A DNA stretch of 64,000 bases, from contig JARVGH010000002.1 of assembly GCA_029762755.1 (NCBI GenBank), positions 248,001 to 312,000 of the forward strand, given 5' to 3'. A model generated the notes under the pieces. It did not search any database, had not been told where the DNA came from, and saw only the letters and a program-made list of their open reading frames with translations. This document shows positions 1 through 9,210 of this stretch, one piece after another. The position numbers and the translations under genes are program-made. The stretch's first letter is position 1; each line of letters opens with the position of its first letter. The stretch is from Candidatus Bathyarchaeum tardum (GTDB lineage Archaea > Thermoproteota > Bathyarchaeia > Bathyarchaeales > Bathyarchaeaceae).

Positions 1-402
1 AAACCATCCCCCCCCAGTCATTACTTTTTGCTGGGGGAAAACAGTGTACATTTCATACGTACCTGCCATGCTTGGCACGAATACAGCACCTGTTCCTCCT
101 GTTGAGTCTGTTTTGTATGGACCAAGGGTTTCGGTTGTGCCGTCGGGTCTTGTGACTTCAACGGTCATGTCTTCCCAGCCCATTTCGGCGCTTGCTAATG
201 ACTCCGTGATTCCAATGTGCAGCAATACTTCCTGATTAACTCCTACAGGATTTGGCATTGCGCCAAGATAGGCGACGGTTGCTTTAGTTTGAACGTCATC
301 CTGAGCAGCTACAGTAGGCAAAGTGACAGCGATAGCAGAAATAGTCAACAAAAAGACCAAAAAAACAATAGAATAAGTGTTTGTTTTTTTATAATATTGC
401 AT
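1..402 (-). CDS. Exported protein of unknown function, C-terminus cut by window edge
   Basis: Reading leftwards, an open frame begins at ATG 402 (an ATG at 408 is also possible) and runs off the window. A GAGG ribosome site 7 bases upstream of the 402 start decides between them. The first residues are a lysine pair followed by about 20 hydrophobic residues ending at VAAQ, a typical Sec signal peptide. After it comes a beta-rich stretch that looks like an extracellular Ig-like or jelly-roll domain (phrases such as VEVTRPDGTTE). A run of eight C at 8-15 encodes glycines and is prone to sequencing slips. No family recognised. Confidence 0.7.
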   Translation of the reverse strand, partial: MQYYKKTNTYSIVFLVFLLTISAIAVTLPTVAAQDDVQTKATVAYLGAMPNPVGVNQEVLLHIGITESLASAEMGWEDMTVEVTRPDGTTETLGPYKTDSTGGTGAVFVPSMAGTYEMYTVFPQQKVMTGGGWF

Positions 403-570
403 ATTCATTCCTCAATTTTTCATCATTTGTTGGATGTATAGTCAACTCAACCAATATTTAAAATTTTCCAAAAGTCACCCTTAAAATGTGATAAATTAAT
501 CAGAATTATAATTATAACAGTAAATAGTCACAAAAAAAAGGAAAGGGTAAAGAGAAGCTTTTAATAAAAA

Positions 571-1605
571 ATGGAACAACAATATTTCGAGTTGCTCATG
601 ATAGAAAATGATAGTAATAAAATTGACGAAATTGATGCAACAATTTTGAGGAACCTCTTAAAAGAGGCTCGAACAACATTTACAGAAATTGCTAAAGAGT
701 GTAAAATTAGCATTACAGGAGTTAGATCTAGATTTTTAAAGTTAAAAAAAATTGGAATAATTAACGGAGCAATAATGCAAGTCAACCCATACAGCCTGGG
801 CTATGATTGCATGTGTGATATAACAATGAAAACAGCTCCTGAAAACGATGAAAAAGTAAAACAATTTCTGAGAAATAAGCCATATACAAAAACAATATTA
901 GAGCAGTTTGGGCGCCAAAACATCGCAATTGGCGTGCTATTAAAGTCCATCAATGAACTCAGTGGCATAATGGAAGACATAGGAAAATGCGAACATGTAA
1001 AAAACGTGGAACCACTAATTTGGACTAAACCAGTCCATATGGACCATCCGGAAAATCTTGTTATAAAACCGCTTAACTATAAAAATAATCCAGAAGAGAG
1101 CATAAGTTCGAAAGGAGAAAATGAAAAGAAAATAGAACTTGATGAAATGGACATACAAATTGCAAAAATACTGATAAGTGATGCAAGAAAACCTTTTAGA
1201 TTCATTGGAAAAAAACTCAATATTCCTACTCAAACAGTAATTCGCAAATATGATCGATTGAGAAAGGGAGTTTTGACAACGTCATCGATAACCGTTAACC
1301 TTCAAAAATTGGGGTATAAGGCCATGGCACGAATATTCATAAAAATCTCGAATAAATCTGAGGAACGAAGAATTCATTCAGAACTACTTCAAATACCTAA
1401 TGTAATAGTTGCAATAAGGCACGTAGGAATTTATAACATAAGAATATTAATTGCTTTAGAAGATTTTGAAGATTGGTTCGCAGTAGAAGAAAAGATTAAA
1501 AAAATTGATGGCATCACAGAGATGGATATTTCATTTGATAAAGCATTTACTAAATGGCCATTGAATATCTTTGCAAATACTTTAACTGAAAAAACAACAC
1601 AATAA
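571..1605 (+). CDS. Double Lrp/AsnC-type transcriptional regulator
   Basis: The 344-residue protein contains two AsnC-type units in tandem. Residues about 15-65 and 190-240 are winged helix-turn-helix domains, each opening with the typical acidic (I/L)D..D..I pattern and a following helix-turn-helix. Each is followed by a ligand-sensing-like region (about 70-150 and 250-330). Normal Lrp/AsnC proteins are about 150 residues, so this is a duplicated form, as seen in some archaeal regulators. It is divergent from the exported protein at 1-402 with about 160 AT-rich bases between, so it may regulate that gene. The start ATG lacks a clear ribosome site; an in-frame ATG lies at 598. The effector is unknown. 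Confidence 0.8.
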   Translation: MEQQYFELLMIENDSNKIDEIDATILRNLLKEARTTFTEIAKECKISITGVRSRFLKLKKIGIINGAIMQVNPYSLGYDCMCDITMKTAPENDEKVKQFLRNKPYTKTILEQFGRQNIAIGVLLKSINELSGIMEDIGKCEHVKNVEPLIWTKPVHMDHPENLVIKPLNYKNNPEESISSKGENEKKIELDEMDIQIAKILISDARKPFRFIGKKLNIPTQTVIRKYDRLRKGVLTTSSITVNLQKLGYKAMARIFIKISNKSEERRIHSELLQIPNVIVAIRHVGIYNIRILIALEDFEDWFAVEEKIKKIDGITEMDISFDKAFTKWPLNIFANTLTEKTTQ

Positions 1606-1647
1606 ACAAAAACCTAATCAATTTAAAACTGAAAGAAAATTTCGGCA

Positions 1648-2271
1648 TTAGCGTATTGGATAAAGTAGGTTGTATTCTATTAGTCCAATTGTTAGGGCAA
1701 TTAGCGTTCCTGCAAGGGTTTGTGTGGGAGTGTGGTTTTTTAGTTTTATTCGGGACCAGCAGACTAGAATAATGATTACGGATATTGGAATAATTTCTAT
1801 GCCGAAAACGAAAACTAGAGCGAATATTGGTCCGGTTACGCCAGCACAGTGAATGCTGACTTTTGAGAATTGGTTAACAATTATCAAAACTGCTGTTACT
1901 GAAACGTAACCCAAAGCTAACAAAAACAAAATTGTCGTGTCTGTAAAAAAGAACAAAATAGCTGCTGACAAGTAACTAGCTAAGGCATACAATAAAAAAG
2001 GCAAACGTTCTTCTCGCTTTGAAACGTAAAGGTCCACGGTTTTCTTTTTATAGAAGTAAATCACAGGCAAAAAAGGAAAAAAAGCAAACAATAAAAAACT
2101 AAAAACGATGCTTAACCCCGGACCAAGAGAACCCAACCCAATAGGAGACCACAAAGAAAACAGAACAGTTGCCACTATGGCCACAGTTGGAGGAGATAAA
2201 TATTTTGAAACGAAATCCGCCAAACTGCAACCGAAATCAGCAGAGGAACTGGAACTACAATCAGTTGGCAT
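1648..2271 (-). CDS. PAP2-like integral membrane protein
   Basis: A 207-residue protein with about six hydrophobic segments after a short serine-rich start. It has traces of the PAP2 (type 2 phosphatidic acid phosphatase) motifs: K-x-E near residue 75-80, S-x-H (VSIHCAG) near 140, and SR-x5-H (SRIKLKNHTPTQ) near 178. In true PAP2 enzymes the Ser/His, Arg and last His act on phosphate monoesters of lipids. The first motif is weak and the usual PSGH is replaced by SIH, so activity is uncertain. This is an inference from motif order. It lies alone and faces the end of the regulator at 571-1605. Confidence 0.6.
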   Translation of the reverse strand: MPTDCSSSSSADFGCSLADFVSKYLSPPTVAIVATVLFSLWSPIGLGSLGPGLSIVFSFLLFAFFPFLPVIYFYKKKTVDLYVSKREERLPFLLYALASYLSAAILFFFTDTTILFLLALGYVSVTAVLIIVNQFSKVSIHCAGVTGPIFALVFVFGIEIIPISVIIILVCWSRIKLKNHTPTQTLAGTLIALTIGLIEYNLLYPIR

Positions 2272-2360
2272 GATGAGCTATACAACAAATGGAACCTAAT
2301 AAGGATACCAAAAACAACAACACAAAAATGAATTTTGGCTCTTCTAAGTCTAGTGCATTA

Positions 2361-2712
2361 CTAGTTTTTGTTGATTAATTTGACTAATTCTTCTGATTTT
2401 ACTGGCTTTACCAGATAAGCTGTTGCTCCTTGTCACATAATTTGGTTTACATCTTTTAAAGAGGGAAATCCGTGATAACAATCTTTACCATTTCAGGATG
2501 AAATGAATGAATTCTTGGAAGAAGAACCCTTCCGTCAATGCCTGGATGCTTCACGTCAATCAAAGTCAGATCATATTTCTGAGTGTCCATTTTATCCATG
2601 GTTTTTCCCTGTTTCAACAGCGTATACAATTATCCTTGGTTCTGCAGAATTCGAGAAAACACATTTAGGATAATCTGTCGTCGTCAACTATGAGAATCCT
2701 CTTCTTCTCCAA
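2361..2712 (-). pseudogene. Decayed response regulator receiver domain
   Basis: Reading leftwards from a TTG that overlaps the histidine kinase end, one finds ILIVDDDRLS, then a stop, and in shifted frames NVFSRILQNQG, YDLTLIDVKHPGIDGR and GATAYLVKPVKSEELVKLI. These are the ordered landmarks of a receiver domain: the DDD acid pocket, the phospho-acceptor aspartate in LTLIDVKHP, and the conserved KP lysine. At least three frameshifts and in-frame stops (TAA early, TAA and TGA late) break it. It was the partner of the adjacent kinase, overlapping its end out of frame, and is now non-functional unless the lesions are assembly errors. Confidence 0.8.
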
Positions 2713-5042
2713 ACATCATCAACCCCGTTTGTACGTAATTTTATTATGAAGGTAGCGCCTTTTCCTTTTTTGCTCTCAAAAGTTATCTCTCCTGAATGAG
2801 CCTCAACAATCTTTTTGCAGACAGCCAACCCAAAACCCTGCCCCTTAGACTTTGTAGTAAACAAAGGCGTGAAAATCTTCGGCTTAACTTCTTCGGCAAT
2901 TCCACCACCGCTATCCTCAAAACGGATCCATAAATGAACATCCTTGCGGAAAACAATGATGGACAATTCTCCTCCATTAGGCATGGCTTGGACAGCATTC
3001 TTGATTAAATTCGAAAAAACGCGCTTCATATGTAATGGATCAACAGCCAATATTACGGGCTCATCAGGCAAAGCAACATTAACATTAATAACATCAGGAA
3101 TTTTGACCATAGAAAGAGACTCAATAATTAATTTAGAGATGTCTATTTCCTCTTTTTTAGGTATAATTGTCTTGGCAAAGTCCTGAAGATCCGCAACCAT
3201 ATGATCTATGTATGCTACTTGCTGGCTAATCAACTCAAGCTCATCCAGCAGCTCCTTTTTCTCGTCACTCTTAGCCGATGATGAAATGACGCTCTCTTTT
3301 GCCAAATAAATACTACCATCAATGCCCTGCAGGGGATTACGGATATCATGCCCAATCATGCCAGCCGTTGTACCGATTGCTGCGAGCCTTTCGGCATCTC
3401 TAAGCTGCTTACTCTTCTCTTCAACAAGGTCCTCTAGATGTTTATTATAGAAATCAAGCTTAAGTCGCGTTTCCATTAAATCGGTAATATCCTGAGTGGT
3501 CCCAAATACTCCCCGCAGTGTGCCGTCTGGGTCGAACTCTAATTCAGATTTTTCTCGCACCCACTTTATTTTCCCATCAACAATTATCCGATGTTCCACA
3601 TCATACAGTTTGCCTTCAAATCCCGCCTTCACGTTCTCATCAACATATTTCCTGTCATCAGGATGCACAATGCTAAGAAAGATTTCATAAGTCAGAGGTG
3701 TGCCTTTGGGCACTCCAAATATTCTATAGTTCTCATCAGACCAAAGCAAAACGTTACGTTTAGTGTCAAGTCGCCAATTGCCAATTTTCCCAACAGTCTG
3801 AGCACGAGTCAAATCCCGTTCAACCTCGACCAGCCGCGCCTCACTTTCGCGCATAGCCTCTTCTGTACGCTTTCGGTCGGTGATATCCTCAAATAGAGCC
3901 ACAAAAAAGCCTTTTTCCGAACTGTAAGAAGACACTGAGTACCATCGACGAAGTTGCTCTGAGTAATTCTCAAACTTTGCAGGTTGCCCTGTTGAAGCGA
4001 CCTTTCCAAAAATGCCTATCCAATCTGCGGGGTCTTTCTCTATGCCCGGAATAATCTCTGTAGCTCTTCTATTCAAGACAGCAGACCTTTTAAGTCCAGT
4101 TAACCCCTCAAAAGCATCGTTAACCTCTATGAAAACGTAGTCTATTGGTTTTCCCTGAATATCAAACATCATTTTGGAATAGGCAAAACCCGTGTTCATA
4201 TGCAAGAAAAGCTGGCTTAACTGCCGTTTATCTCGCTTAAATGCATCCGTCCAACCGTTAACGATATCTGGGGTTTTGTAACCTGCAAGCAATGCAATAA
4301 CCAAGAAGACACTTCCAAAACACTGGGCAACAGAACCCAACCATGACAATGGAGTGCCAGCACTGAACGCCAGAAGCAGCGAAGAGACACTCACCACATG
4401 CAAGCCCAAGCCCAGAGTGTACCAGAATAGCACTTTTGATTTTGACTCGAAATACACTTTACTCATAACCATTGTACTAAGTAGGAATAGGACAAGAGCG
4501 CCAGTTAATGTAAAATTGCGTGTCAGAGTGTACTCTCTTGCTATTGCAAAGGGTGGGATAATTCCAGCCATTACTATCCAGCCGATTGCAACCATCAGGA
4601 TTGCTGCACTAAGATAGCCAAGGAATAGGTTTCGCTTCAATACTGTTGGTGTGGGATGGAAAACCTTTCTTCTAAAGAAGAGAATGATTGCAGCCAATAG
4701 GTTAAGGGCGGCAAACGTGAGAAATGATATAGTTATCATGCTTAAAGCGAAGTTTATCCATTCAGGAAAAGCCAGCAACATACCCACCGAATTAAGCATT
4801 GCTCCGACGGCAAATGCTACCATGCTGCTGCCAATTAAGAGAAGCTGGAAAGACCCATTCTTCAAGTAACTTTTAGCAGAAATGAATGCAACAACGGATA
4901 ATGCTCCCACCCGAAAGACGATGTTGATCGAAGATGTAAGGAGGGGAATAACTACGGATTCTCTGATATCTAAGAGAGCTAAAATACTAGCAAGTGCCAC
5001 GATAGCTAAGAAAACAATCAATCCAGCACGTTTTGACAACAA
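2688..5042 (-). CDS. Membrane PAS-domain sensor histidine kinase
   Basis: A 784-residue sensor. Residues about 5-265 hold seven or eight membrane spans. A PAS domain follows at about 285-395, a second PAS at about 415-530 with a PAC-like tail, then a coiled linker. The HisKA region has the phospho-acceptor histidine near residue 564 (GHDIRNPL). The HATPase_c domain has an N box near 682 (LIKNAVQA), a G box (DSGGGI) and a final GFGLAVCKKIVEAH. It should autophosphorylate in response to an unknown membrane or cytoplasmic signal. Its linked receiver protein at 2361-2712 is broken, so it is now an orphan or uses a distant regulator. Confidence 0.92.
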   Translation of the reverse strand: MLSKRAGLIVFLAIVALASILALLDIRESVVIPLLTSSINIVFRVGALSVVAFISAKSYLKNGSFQLLLIGSSMVAFAVGAMLNSVGMLLAFPEWINFALSMITISFLTFAALNLLAAIILFFRRKVFHPTPTVLKRNLFLGYLSAAILMVAIGWIVMAGIIPPFAIAREYTLTRNFTLTGALVLFLLSTMVMSKVYFESKSKVLFWYTLGLGLHVVSVSSLLLAFSAGTPLSWLGSVAQCFGSVFLVIALLAGYKTPDIVNGWTDAFKRDKRQLSQLFLHMNTGFAYSKMMFDIQGKPIDYVFIEVNDAFEGLTGLKRSAVLNRRATEIIPGIEKDPADWIGIFGKVASTGQPAKFENYSEQLRRWYSVSSYSSEKGFFVALFEDITDRKRTEEAMRESEARLVEVERDLTRAQTVGKIGNWRLDTKRNVLLWSDENYRIFGVPKGTPLTYEIFLSIVHPDDRKYVDENVKAGFEGKLYDVEHRIIVDGKIKWVREKSELEFDPDGTLRGVFGTTQDITDLMETRLKLDFYNKHLEDLVEEKSKQLRDAERLAAIGTTAGMIGHDIRNPLQGIDGSIYLAKESVISSSAKSDEKKELLDELELISQQVAYIDHMVADLQDFAKTIIPKKEEIDISKLIIESLSMVKIPDVINVNVALPDEPVILAVDPLHMKRVFSNLIKNAVQAMPNGGELSIIVFRKDVHLWIRFEDSGGGIAEEVKPKIFTPLFTTKSKGQGFGLAVCKKIVEAHSGEITFESKKGKGATFIIKLRTNGVDDVWRRRGFS

Positions 5043-5497
5043 TTTCTATTCCGAAGATTGGGTGTTAAATTGTCTATTGCTTTTGTGTTTTTAAAAGCCT
5101 TTGTATTCGGACATTAGATAGACCATTCGCTTAGCCAGAGAAGGCAACCGATTTACTAGTTCTTTGTTTTGGCTAGTTTCGCAGAGGTTACCGCTAGATG
5201 CAGCACAAACTAACCAAAGCAGAATCTACAGTACCCTAACCTATTACCCTTGCTGAAAGGCTCATCAATCTTCCACCAGTCCAAAGCAGTCTGCTCTCTT
5301 CGAAGCCCCATAAACTTAAACGCAAGGTCTTCCAGCAGCACAGGCAATCAAATTACATCATCAATATTAGCAACTCCCATTCAGTTGCACAAACCCCTGA
5401 AAATATTGTTACAAACAATAGAAACAATATTATATAGTAAGAGCAAAGAGAAATATAGACTGTGTAAAAAATTACACTCTGTTAATTTGGTGAAGAT
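5043..5497. other. Intergenic region, 455 bases, promoter and possible gene remnant
   Basis: No intact gene is seen. The right end holds the promoter of the ECF S-component: an AT-rich stretch with a TATA-like ATTATATAG near 5430, and the GGTGA ribosome site at 5490-5494. On the minus strand around 5240-5330 a short open stretch reads EDLAFKFMGLRREQTALDWW, which looks protein-like but lacks a start and is soon closed by stops. It may be a relic. The forward open frame at 5250-5531 has unconvincing composition and overlaps the S-component start. Confidence 0.4.
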
Positions 5498-6208
5498 ATG
5501 TTTGAAAACTTACGCACCACAAAAGGTCTAGCATTAATAACAGTTTTTGCAGCATTTCACACGGTTTTGAGCAGCCTACCGTATACAATCACAATAGGAG
5601 TCTCAGGTTCGATAACATTAGGCGTAATAAGTTCTCCATTAATCGGAATACTTCTCGGACCAATAACAGGGGGAATAGCCGTACTAATTGGCTCAGTCAT
5701 CGCCATGTTCATAAACCCTGCAGGCGCCATCTTCGGTTTTGCATCATTTTTGCCTGCCACCCTTGGAGCTATTAGTGCAGGCTTCACCATAAAAAAACAA
5801 GGATACATTTCAGCCGCAATAATTGCAATTTTCATTAGCGCATTTTATGTTCACCCTTTCGGAATGAAAGCAATATTCTATCCGTTTCTGCACATAATTG
5901 CAATTATCATAGCACTGATTTTTTCTACACGACTTGCAGTTTGGTCAACTGAAATGTCAAACATAAAAAAACTAGGATTAGGAATCCCCATCGCAGCCTT
6001 TGTAGGCACATTAACTGACCATATGGTCGGCGGTAGTTTAGCAATATGGATTTTTGATCTTCAAGCAGAAATCTGGAACAGCATCATATTCATTTACCCA
6101 ATAGAAAGAATAGTTGCAGTAATCATAACCTCAGCCATCGCTTTGCCATTATATTATAGTCTCAAAAGATCGGGAATATTCACCTTGATTGACCTTGAAA
6201 ATAATTAA
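5498..6208 (+). CDS. ECF transporter S-component-like membrane protein
   Basis: A 236-residue protein with six hydrophobic spans and short loops, glycine-rich near the start (IGVSGSITLGVISSPLIGILLGP). This pattern resembles substrate-binding S-components of energy-coupling factor transporters, which bind a vitamin or metal in the membrane and rely on shared EcfA/A'/T parts. No energising module is encoded nearby, so a shared module elsewhere would be needed. The substrate cannot be read from the sequence. The start at ATG 5498 is supported by a GGTGA ribosome site with 3-4 bases spacing. Confidence 0.65.
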   Translation: MFENLRTTKGLALITVFAAFHTVLSSLPYTITIGVSGSITLGVISSPLIGILLGPITGGIAVLIGSVIAMFINPAGAIFGFASFLPATLGAISAGFTIKKQGYISAAIIAIFISAFYVHPFGMKAIFYPFLHIIAIIIALIFSTRLAVWSTEMSNIKKLGLGIPIAAFVGTLTDHMVGGSLAIWIFDLQAEIWNSIIFIYPIERIVAVIITSAIALPLYYSLKRSGIFTLIDLENN

Positions 6209-6289
6209 ACAAAAACTTATTAATTCAAAGCCTTTTTCACAAAAGATAATAACAGCCAAAAAATTAATTGAACAAACTAAACAAAACCT

Positions 6290-7309
6290 GTGACCACCAT
6301 GAATCCCAGAGAAGGAGACCTAATACAAACCAAGGATGACATCATTTTTGACGTCAAGGGATTAGCTCATCCGCCAAACAAAGTTATTGCCTTTATTCGG
6401 TATGTTCCAGACGTGGAGGGTAACAGGAAAAGAAACGGAAAGCGGTTCAGCAAATTTTATGCTTTATCTAAACGTTACGATCTGCTAGAACGTGAATACC
6501 CCCAATATCTAGTTAACGACCCGGTATTCAATACCATTCTATGTGAAGTTCCAACTCAAGACATCAAAACACATTATCAACCAGCAGAGGGACTGCAAAA
6601 GCTACAAAACGAAAACACGCTAGACGATGCCCAACAAGCAGCTTTACATTTCATGAAAATCTTGCAAAAACAGTCTGGCGTACAATGGAGAAAGTTAGGT
6701 GTTTCAGGTTCCATACTGGTGAAGCTTCAGGAACCTGCTTCAGATATTGACCTAGTTGTTTATGGGACAAAAACAGGTTACCAAGTTGCAAAAACAATGA
6801 AGCAACTAATGGAAGACAAAAACAACCCCATTGAAGCATACGACAGTCATGGACTAAAAGAACTGTATGAATTCCGGTCAAAAGACACAAATGTATCCTT
6901 CAAAGATTTTGCACGAACAGACTCACGAAAAATTTCCCATGGCATGTTTATGGGTAAACACTTTTTCATACGTTTCGTAAAAGACTTCAACGAAATCACC
7001 GAAAAATACGGTGAAAAAATCTACGAACCTGCAGGTTACGCAAAAATCAGAGCCACAATCACGGATGATTCGAATGCATTATTTACGCCATGCAGCTACA
7101 AACTTAGTGATGTTGAAATAATTGAAGGCCTAAAAGTTAAACAACTGAATGAAATTGCATCATTTCGGGGCAGGTTCTGTGAACATGCAAGAATCGGCGA
7201 AAAAGTAATAGCTCAGGGCAAACTTGAAAAAATTCAACAAAAGAGTAAAGAAGACTATTACCGAGTGTTGCTAGGAAGCAAACCATCAGATTCTATGGTC
7301 TTGGTTTGA
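6290..7309 (+). CDS. Predicted archaeal nucleotidyltransferase (COG1665-like)
   Basis: A 339-residue soluble protein. The middle holds a Pol-beta type nucleotidyltransferase signature: GVSGSILVK followed by SDIDLVVYG (about residues 140-165), where the GS pair and D-x-D coordinate nucleotide and metal. The N-terminal 100 residues and the C-terminal RFCEHARIGEKVIAQGKLE region (about 295-312) are typical of an archaeal family of predicted nucleotidyltransferases of unknown substrate. The C-terminal part may bind a partner or RNA. The start is GTG 6290, with an alternative ATG at 6299; no strong ribosome site favours either. Confidence 0.75.
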   Translation: MTTMNPREGDLIQTKDDIIFDVKGLAHPPNKVIAFIRYVPDVEGNRKRNGKRFSKFYALSKRYDLLEREYPQYLVNDPVFNTILCEVPTQDIKTHYQPAEGLQKLQNENTLDDAQQAALHFMKILQKQSGVQWRKLGVSGSILVKLQEPASDIDLVVYGTKTGYQVAKTMKQLMEDKNNPIEAYDSHGLKELYEFRSKDTNVSFKDFARTDSRKISHGMFMGKHFFIRFVKDFNEITEKYGEKIYEPAGYAKIRATITDDSNALFTPCSYKLSDVEIIEGLKVKQLNEIASFRGRFCEHARIGEKVIAQGKLEKIQQKSKEDYYRVLLGSKPSDSMVLV

Positions 7310-7415
7310 AACGCTTTTTAATAAAGATTGTTTGTCCGAAAATTGGACAACAAAAAAGTGTTACATTTAAATCAATATAAGAAGAATATAATCTAGGAGA
7401 AAGGGGAGACAATAG

Positions 7416-7700
7416 ATGGAAACAATCAAAGTTTCTGGCAACAATAACAAACATCATGTTCTTGTGTACGCCATCAGCACATGTGGATGGTGCAGACGTG
7501 CCAAGAATTTTTTGAAAAAAAATGATGTTGAATATGAATACGTGGACATCGACGTACTAAACAATGAGGATAAAGAAAAAATCAAACAAGACATCATTAC
7601 CCGGGGAGGGTCTCTGGTATATCCTACACTAATTATTGATAACAAAATTTTGATTACAGGTGCACCTCAAGACAAGCTAAAGGAGATTCTTGAACTTTGA
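7416..7700 (+). CDS. Glutaredoxin-like thiol oxidoreductase
   Basis: A 94-residue thioredoxin-fold protein with the redox motif CGWC at residues 23-26, a cis-proline in the YPTLIID segment, and the glutaredoxin-like EYEYVDID strand. It should shuttle electrons to disulfides. It is translated together with the downstream ferredoxin-thioredoxin reductase catalytic chain: the stop TGA overlaps that gene's TTG start in TTGA. This makes it the likely electron acceptor of that reductase. A GGGGAG ribosome site precedes the ATG. Confidence 0.88.
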   Translation: METIKVSGNNNKHHVLVYAISTCGWCRRAKNFLKKNDVEYEYVDIDVLNNEDKEKIKQDIITRGGSLVYPTLIIDNKILITGAPQDKLKEILEL

Positions 7701-8239
7701 CCAACTTAGAAAACATCAAAAAAAGAGTTGAAAGCGACGCAAAAGCAAATGGATATTACCTGACACCTGACCCTGAAATGCTTCAAGACCTTCTAGAAGG
7801 TTTACAAAAAAATGAAGAACGTTATGGGTATCCTTTGTGTCCATGTAGATTAGCTTCAGGCAAATTAGAACTTGACAGAGACATAATCTGCCCCTGCGAT
7901 TACCGCGACCCAGACATAGTCGATTATGGACAATGCTATTGTGCACTTTACGTCAGCAAAGACGTGAATGAATCAAAAAAAATCCAACAGATTCCTGAAA
8001 GAAGACCAATAGAAAAACAAGGCAGAGCATATTCTGTTCCCACTGAAGAACAAACACCACAAAACACAACACAAAAGGAAAAAAAAGATACAGAAATAAA
8101 TTTGAAACTATGGTACTGCCAACAATGCGGCTACGTTTGTTTCAGGGAAGATCCCCCATATGTTTGCCCAATATGTAAAGCCAAAAAAGAAATGTTCGCA
8201 AAAATTGGAATAGTTACTAAAGTCCACAGCCAAAAATAG
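7697..8239 (+). CDS. Ferredoxin-thioredoxin reductase catalytic chain with C-terminal rubredoxin domain
   Basis: The first 90 residues contain the six cysteines of the FTR catalytic subunit (C48, C50, C65, C67, C80, C82, in the patterns CPC, CPC and CYC). In the known family these hold a 4Fe-4S cluster and the redox disulfide. After a charged linker, residues about 136-175 form a rubredoxin-type domain (CQQCGY and CPICKAKK, two CxxC knuckles). FTR passes ferredoxin electrons to thioredoxin-like proteins. Here the partner is the glutaredoxin encoded directly upstream, with a 4-base TTGA overlap. The fused rubredoxin may act as an extra electron relay; that part is inference. Confidence 0.88.
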   Translation: MTNLENIKKRVESDAKANGYYLTPDPEMLQDLLEGLQKNEERYGYPLCPCRLASGKLELDRDIICPCDYRDPDIVDYGQCYCALYVSKDVNESKKIQQIPERRPIEKQGRAYSVPTEEQTPQNTTQKEKKDTEINLKLWYCQQCGYVCFREDPPYVCPICKAKKEMFAKIGIVTKVHSQK

Positions 8240-8282
8240 CCCACATTAATAAAAATTTAAATTACAATAAAAGTCGATTCTG

Positions 8283-8513
8283 TTACTCAGTATAGAAATG
8301 AATTAAATTCCTCACAACAGTAGTAGATACGCCCTTTTGTTGCAATAATTTACAATAATCATTCATATCTTCGATTACGATTTCATCTATTGAAGTGCAC
8401 CAAGGAATTTTTGCCTTATTGCGTATTGCCTGTCTTATCGAATCATCTGAAGTCTCTGAAGAGACCAGTGACAACTCAGCCATGATATGAACTCTTTTAG
8501 GCATACACGACAC
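8283..8513 (-). CDS. Small protein of unknown function
   Basis: An open frame of 76 codons from GTG 8513, or 66 codons from ATG 8483. A TATA-like ATTATATA lies at 8517-8524, about 26 bases before a transcript start that would suit the inner ATG (MAELSLVSSE). The protein is soluble, with a mix of helices and one buried tryptophan (IPWCTSIDEI). It lies 103 bases downstream of coaD in the same direction. Not recognised; the promoter match and balanced composition make it plausible. Confidence 0.5.
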   Translation of the reverse strand: MSCMPKRVHIMAELSLVSSETSDDSIRQAIRNKAKIPWCTSIDEIVIEDMNDYCKLLQQKGVSTTVVRNLIHFYTE

Positions 8514-8615
8514 ACTATATAATATTACTCAAGACATCTGATATAAAATATTTCGAATTGTTTATGTTAATTCCGAATCGAAACAAAAAACATGAAAAAC
8601 ATTATCGCTACAATT

Positions 8616-9086
8616 TTAGAGCAAATTTCCTTCACGATCAATTTCTTCAAACCAAATACGCGTCGAAGAAATTGGGAAATTATCCTCAGATAAAACCATT
8701 TTAACAGTAACAATAGGCAAAACAGGCAAACCCATGCTTTCACGTTTCTTATTGATTTTTATTGCCTGAGGTTCGGTTTCTTCACTTACAACTATAGCCT
8801 GAATACGCTCATCAGTTAACGTAATCCCATAAGCATCAAACAAAGGAACAATTTCAGCACGTTCTAATAGCCCATTTGATCCTAAAAATTCTTTCAAGGC
8901 TTCAAGACGTTGAAAATAAGGAGCAATCGCATGAGGTTTTTGTACTTTTTTTACAAAGTCATCTGAACAAAGCCCAACAAGAACATAATTGCCAACATCA
9001 AAAGCTTTCAGCAAAAGAGCTAAGTGACCCTTATGAAACAGGTCAAAAGTTCCGCCAACTGCTACGGTTTCAAACCGTTTTTTCAT
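8616..9086 (-). CDS. coaD: Phosphopantetheine adenylyltransferase, archaeal type
   Basis: A 156-residue nucleotidyltransferase-fold enzyme that should convert 4'-phosphopantetheine and ATP to dephospho-CoA. It shows the signature GGTFDLFHKGH at residues 11-21 (the HxGH-type ATP site) and the second conserved site ISSTRI near 144. The length and the arrangement match the archaeal PPAT family rather than bacterial CoaD. The start ATG is followed by MKKRFETVAVGG. CoA supply fits the neighbouring acetyl-CoA synthase operon, although the genes are not in one operon. Confidence 0.92.
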   Translation of the reverse strand: MKKRFETVAVGGTFDLFHKGHLALLLKAFDVGNYVLVGLCSDDFVKKVQKPHAIAPYFQRLEALKEFLGSNGLLERAEIVPLFDAYGITLTDERIQAIVVSEETEPQAIKINKKRESMGLPVLPIVTVKMVLSEDNFPISSTRIWFEEIDREGNLL

Positions 9087-9210
9087 TACGCCTTATCACC
9101 TGACTGTGCGCTCACCTTGAGAGTTAGTTTTTAATATTATAATGTTTTGTTCAAGAAAAAATTTAAGTTATAAATAGCAACAACAATTATTAAACAAGGT
9201 GGGAGACATC

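Noticed and set aside
5250-5531. Forward open frame of 93 codons
   Set aside because: It overlaps the S-component start and its promoter, has no ribosome site, and its composition is not protein-like.
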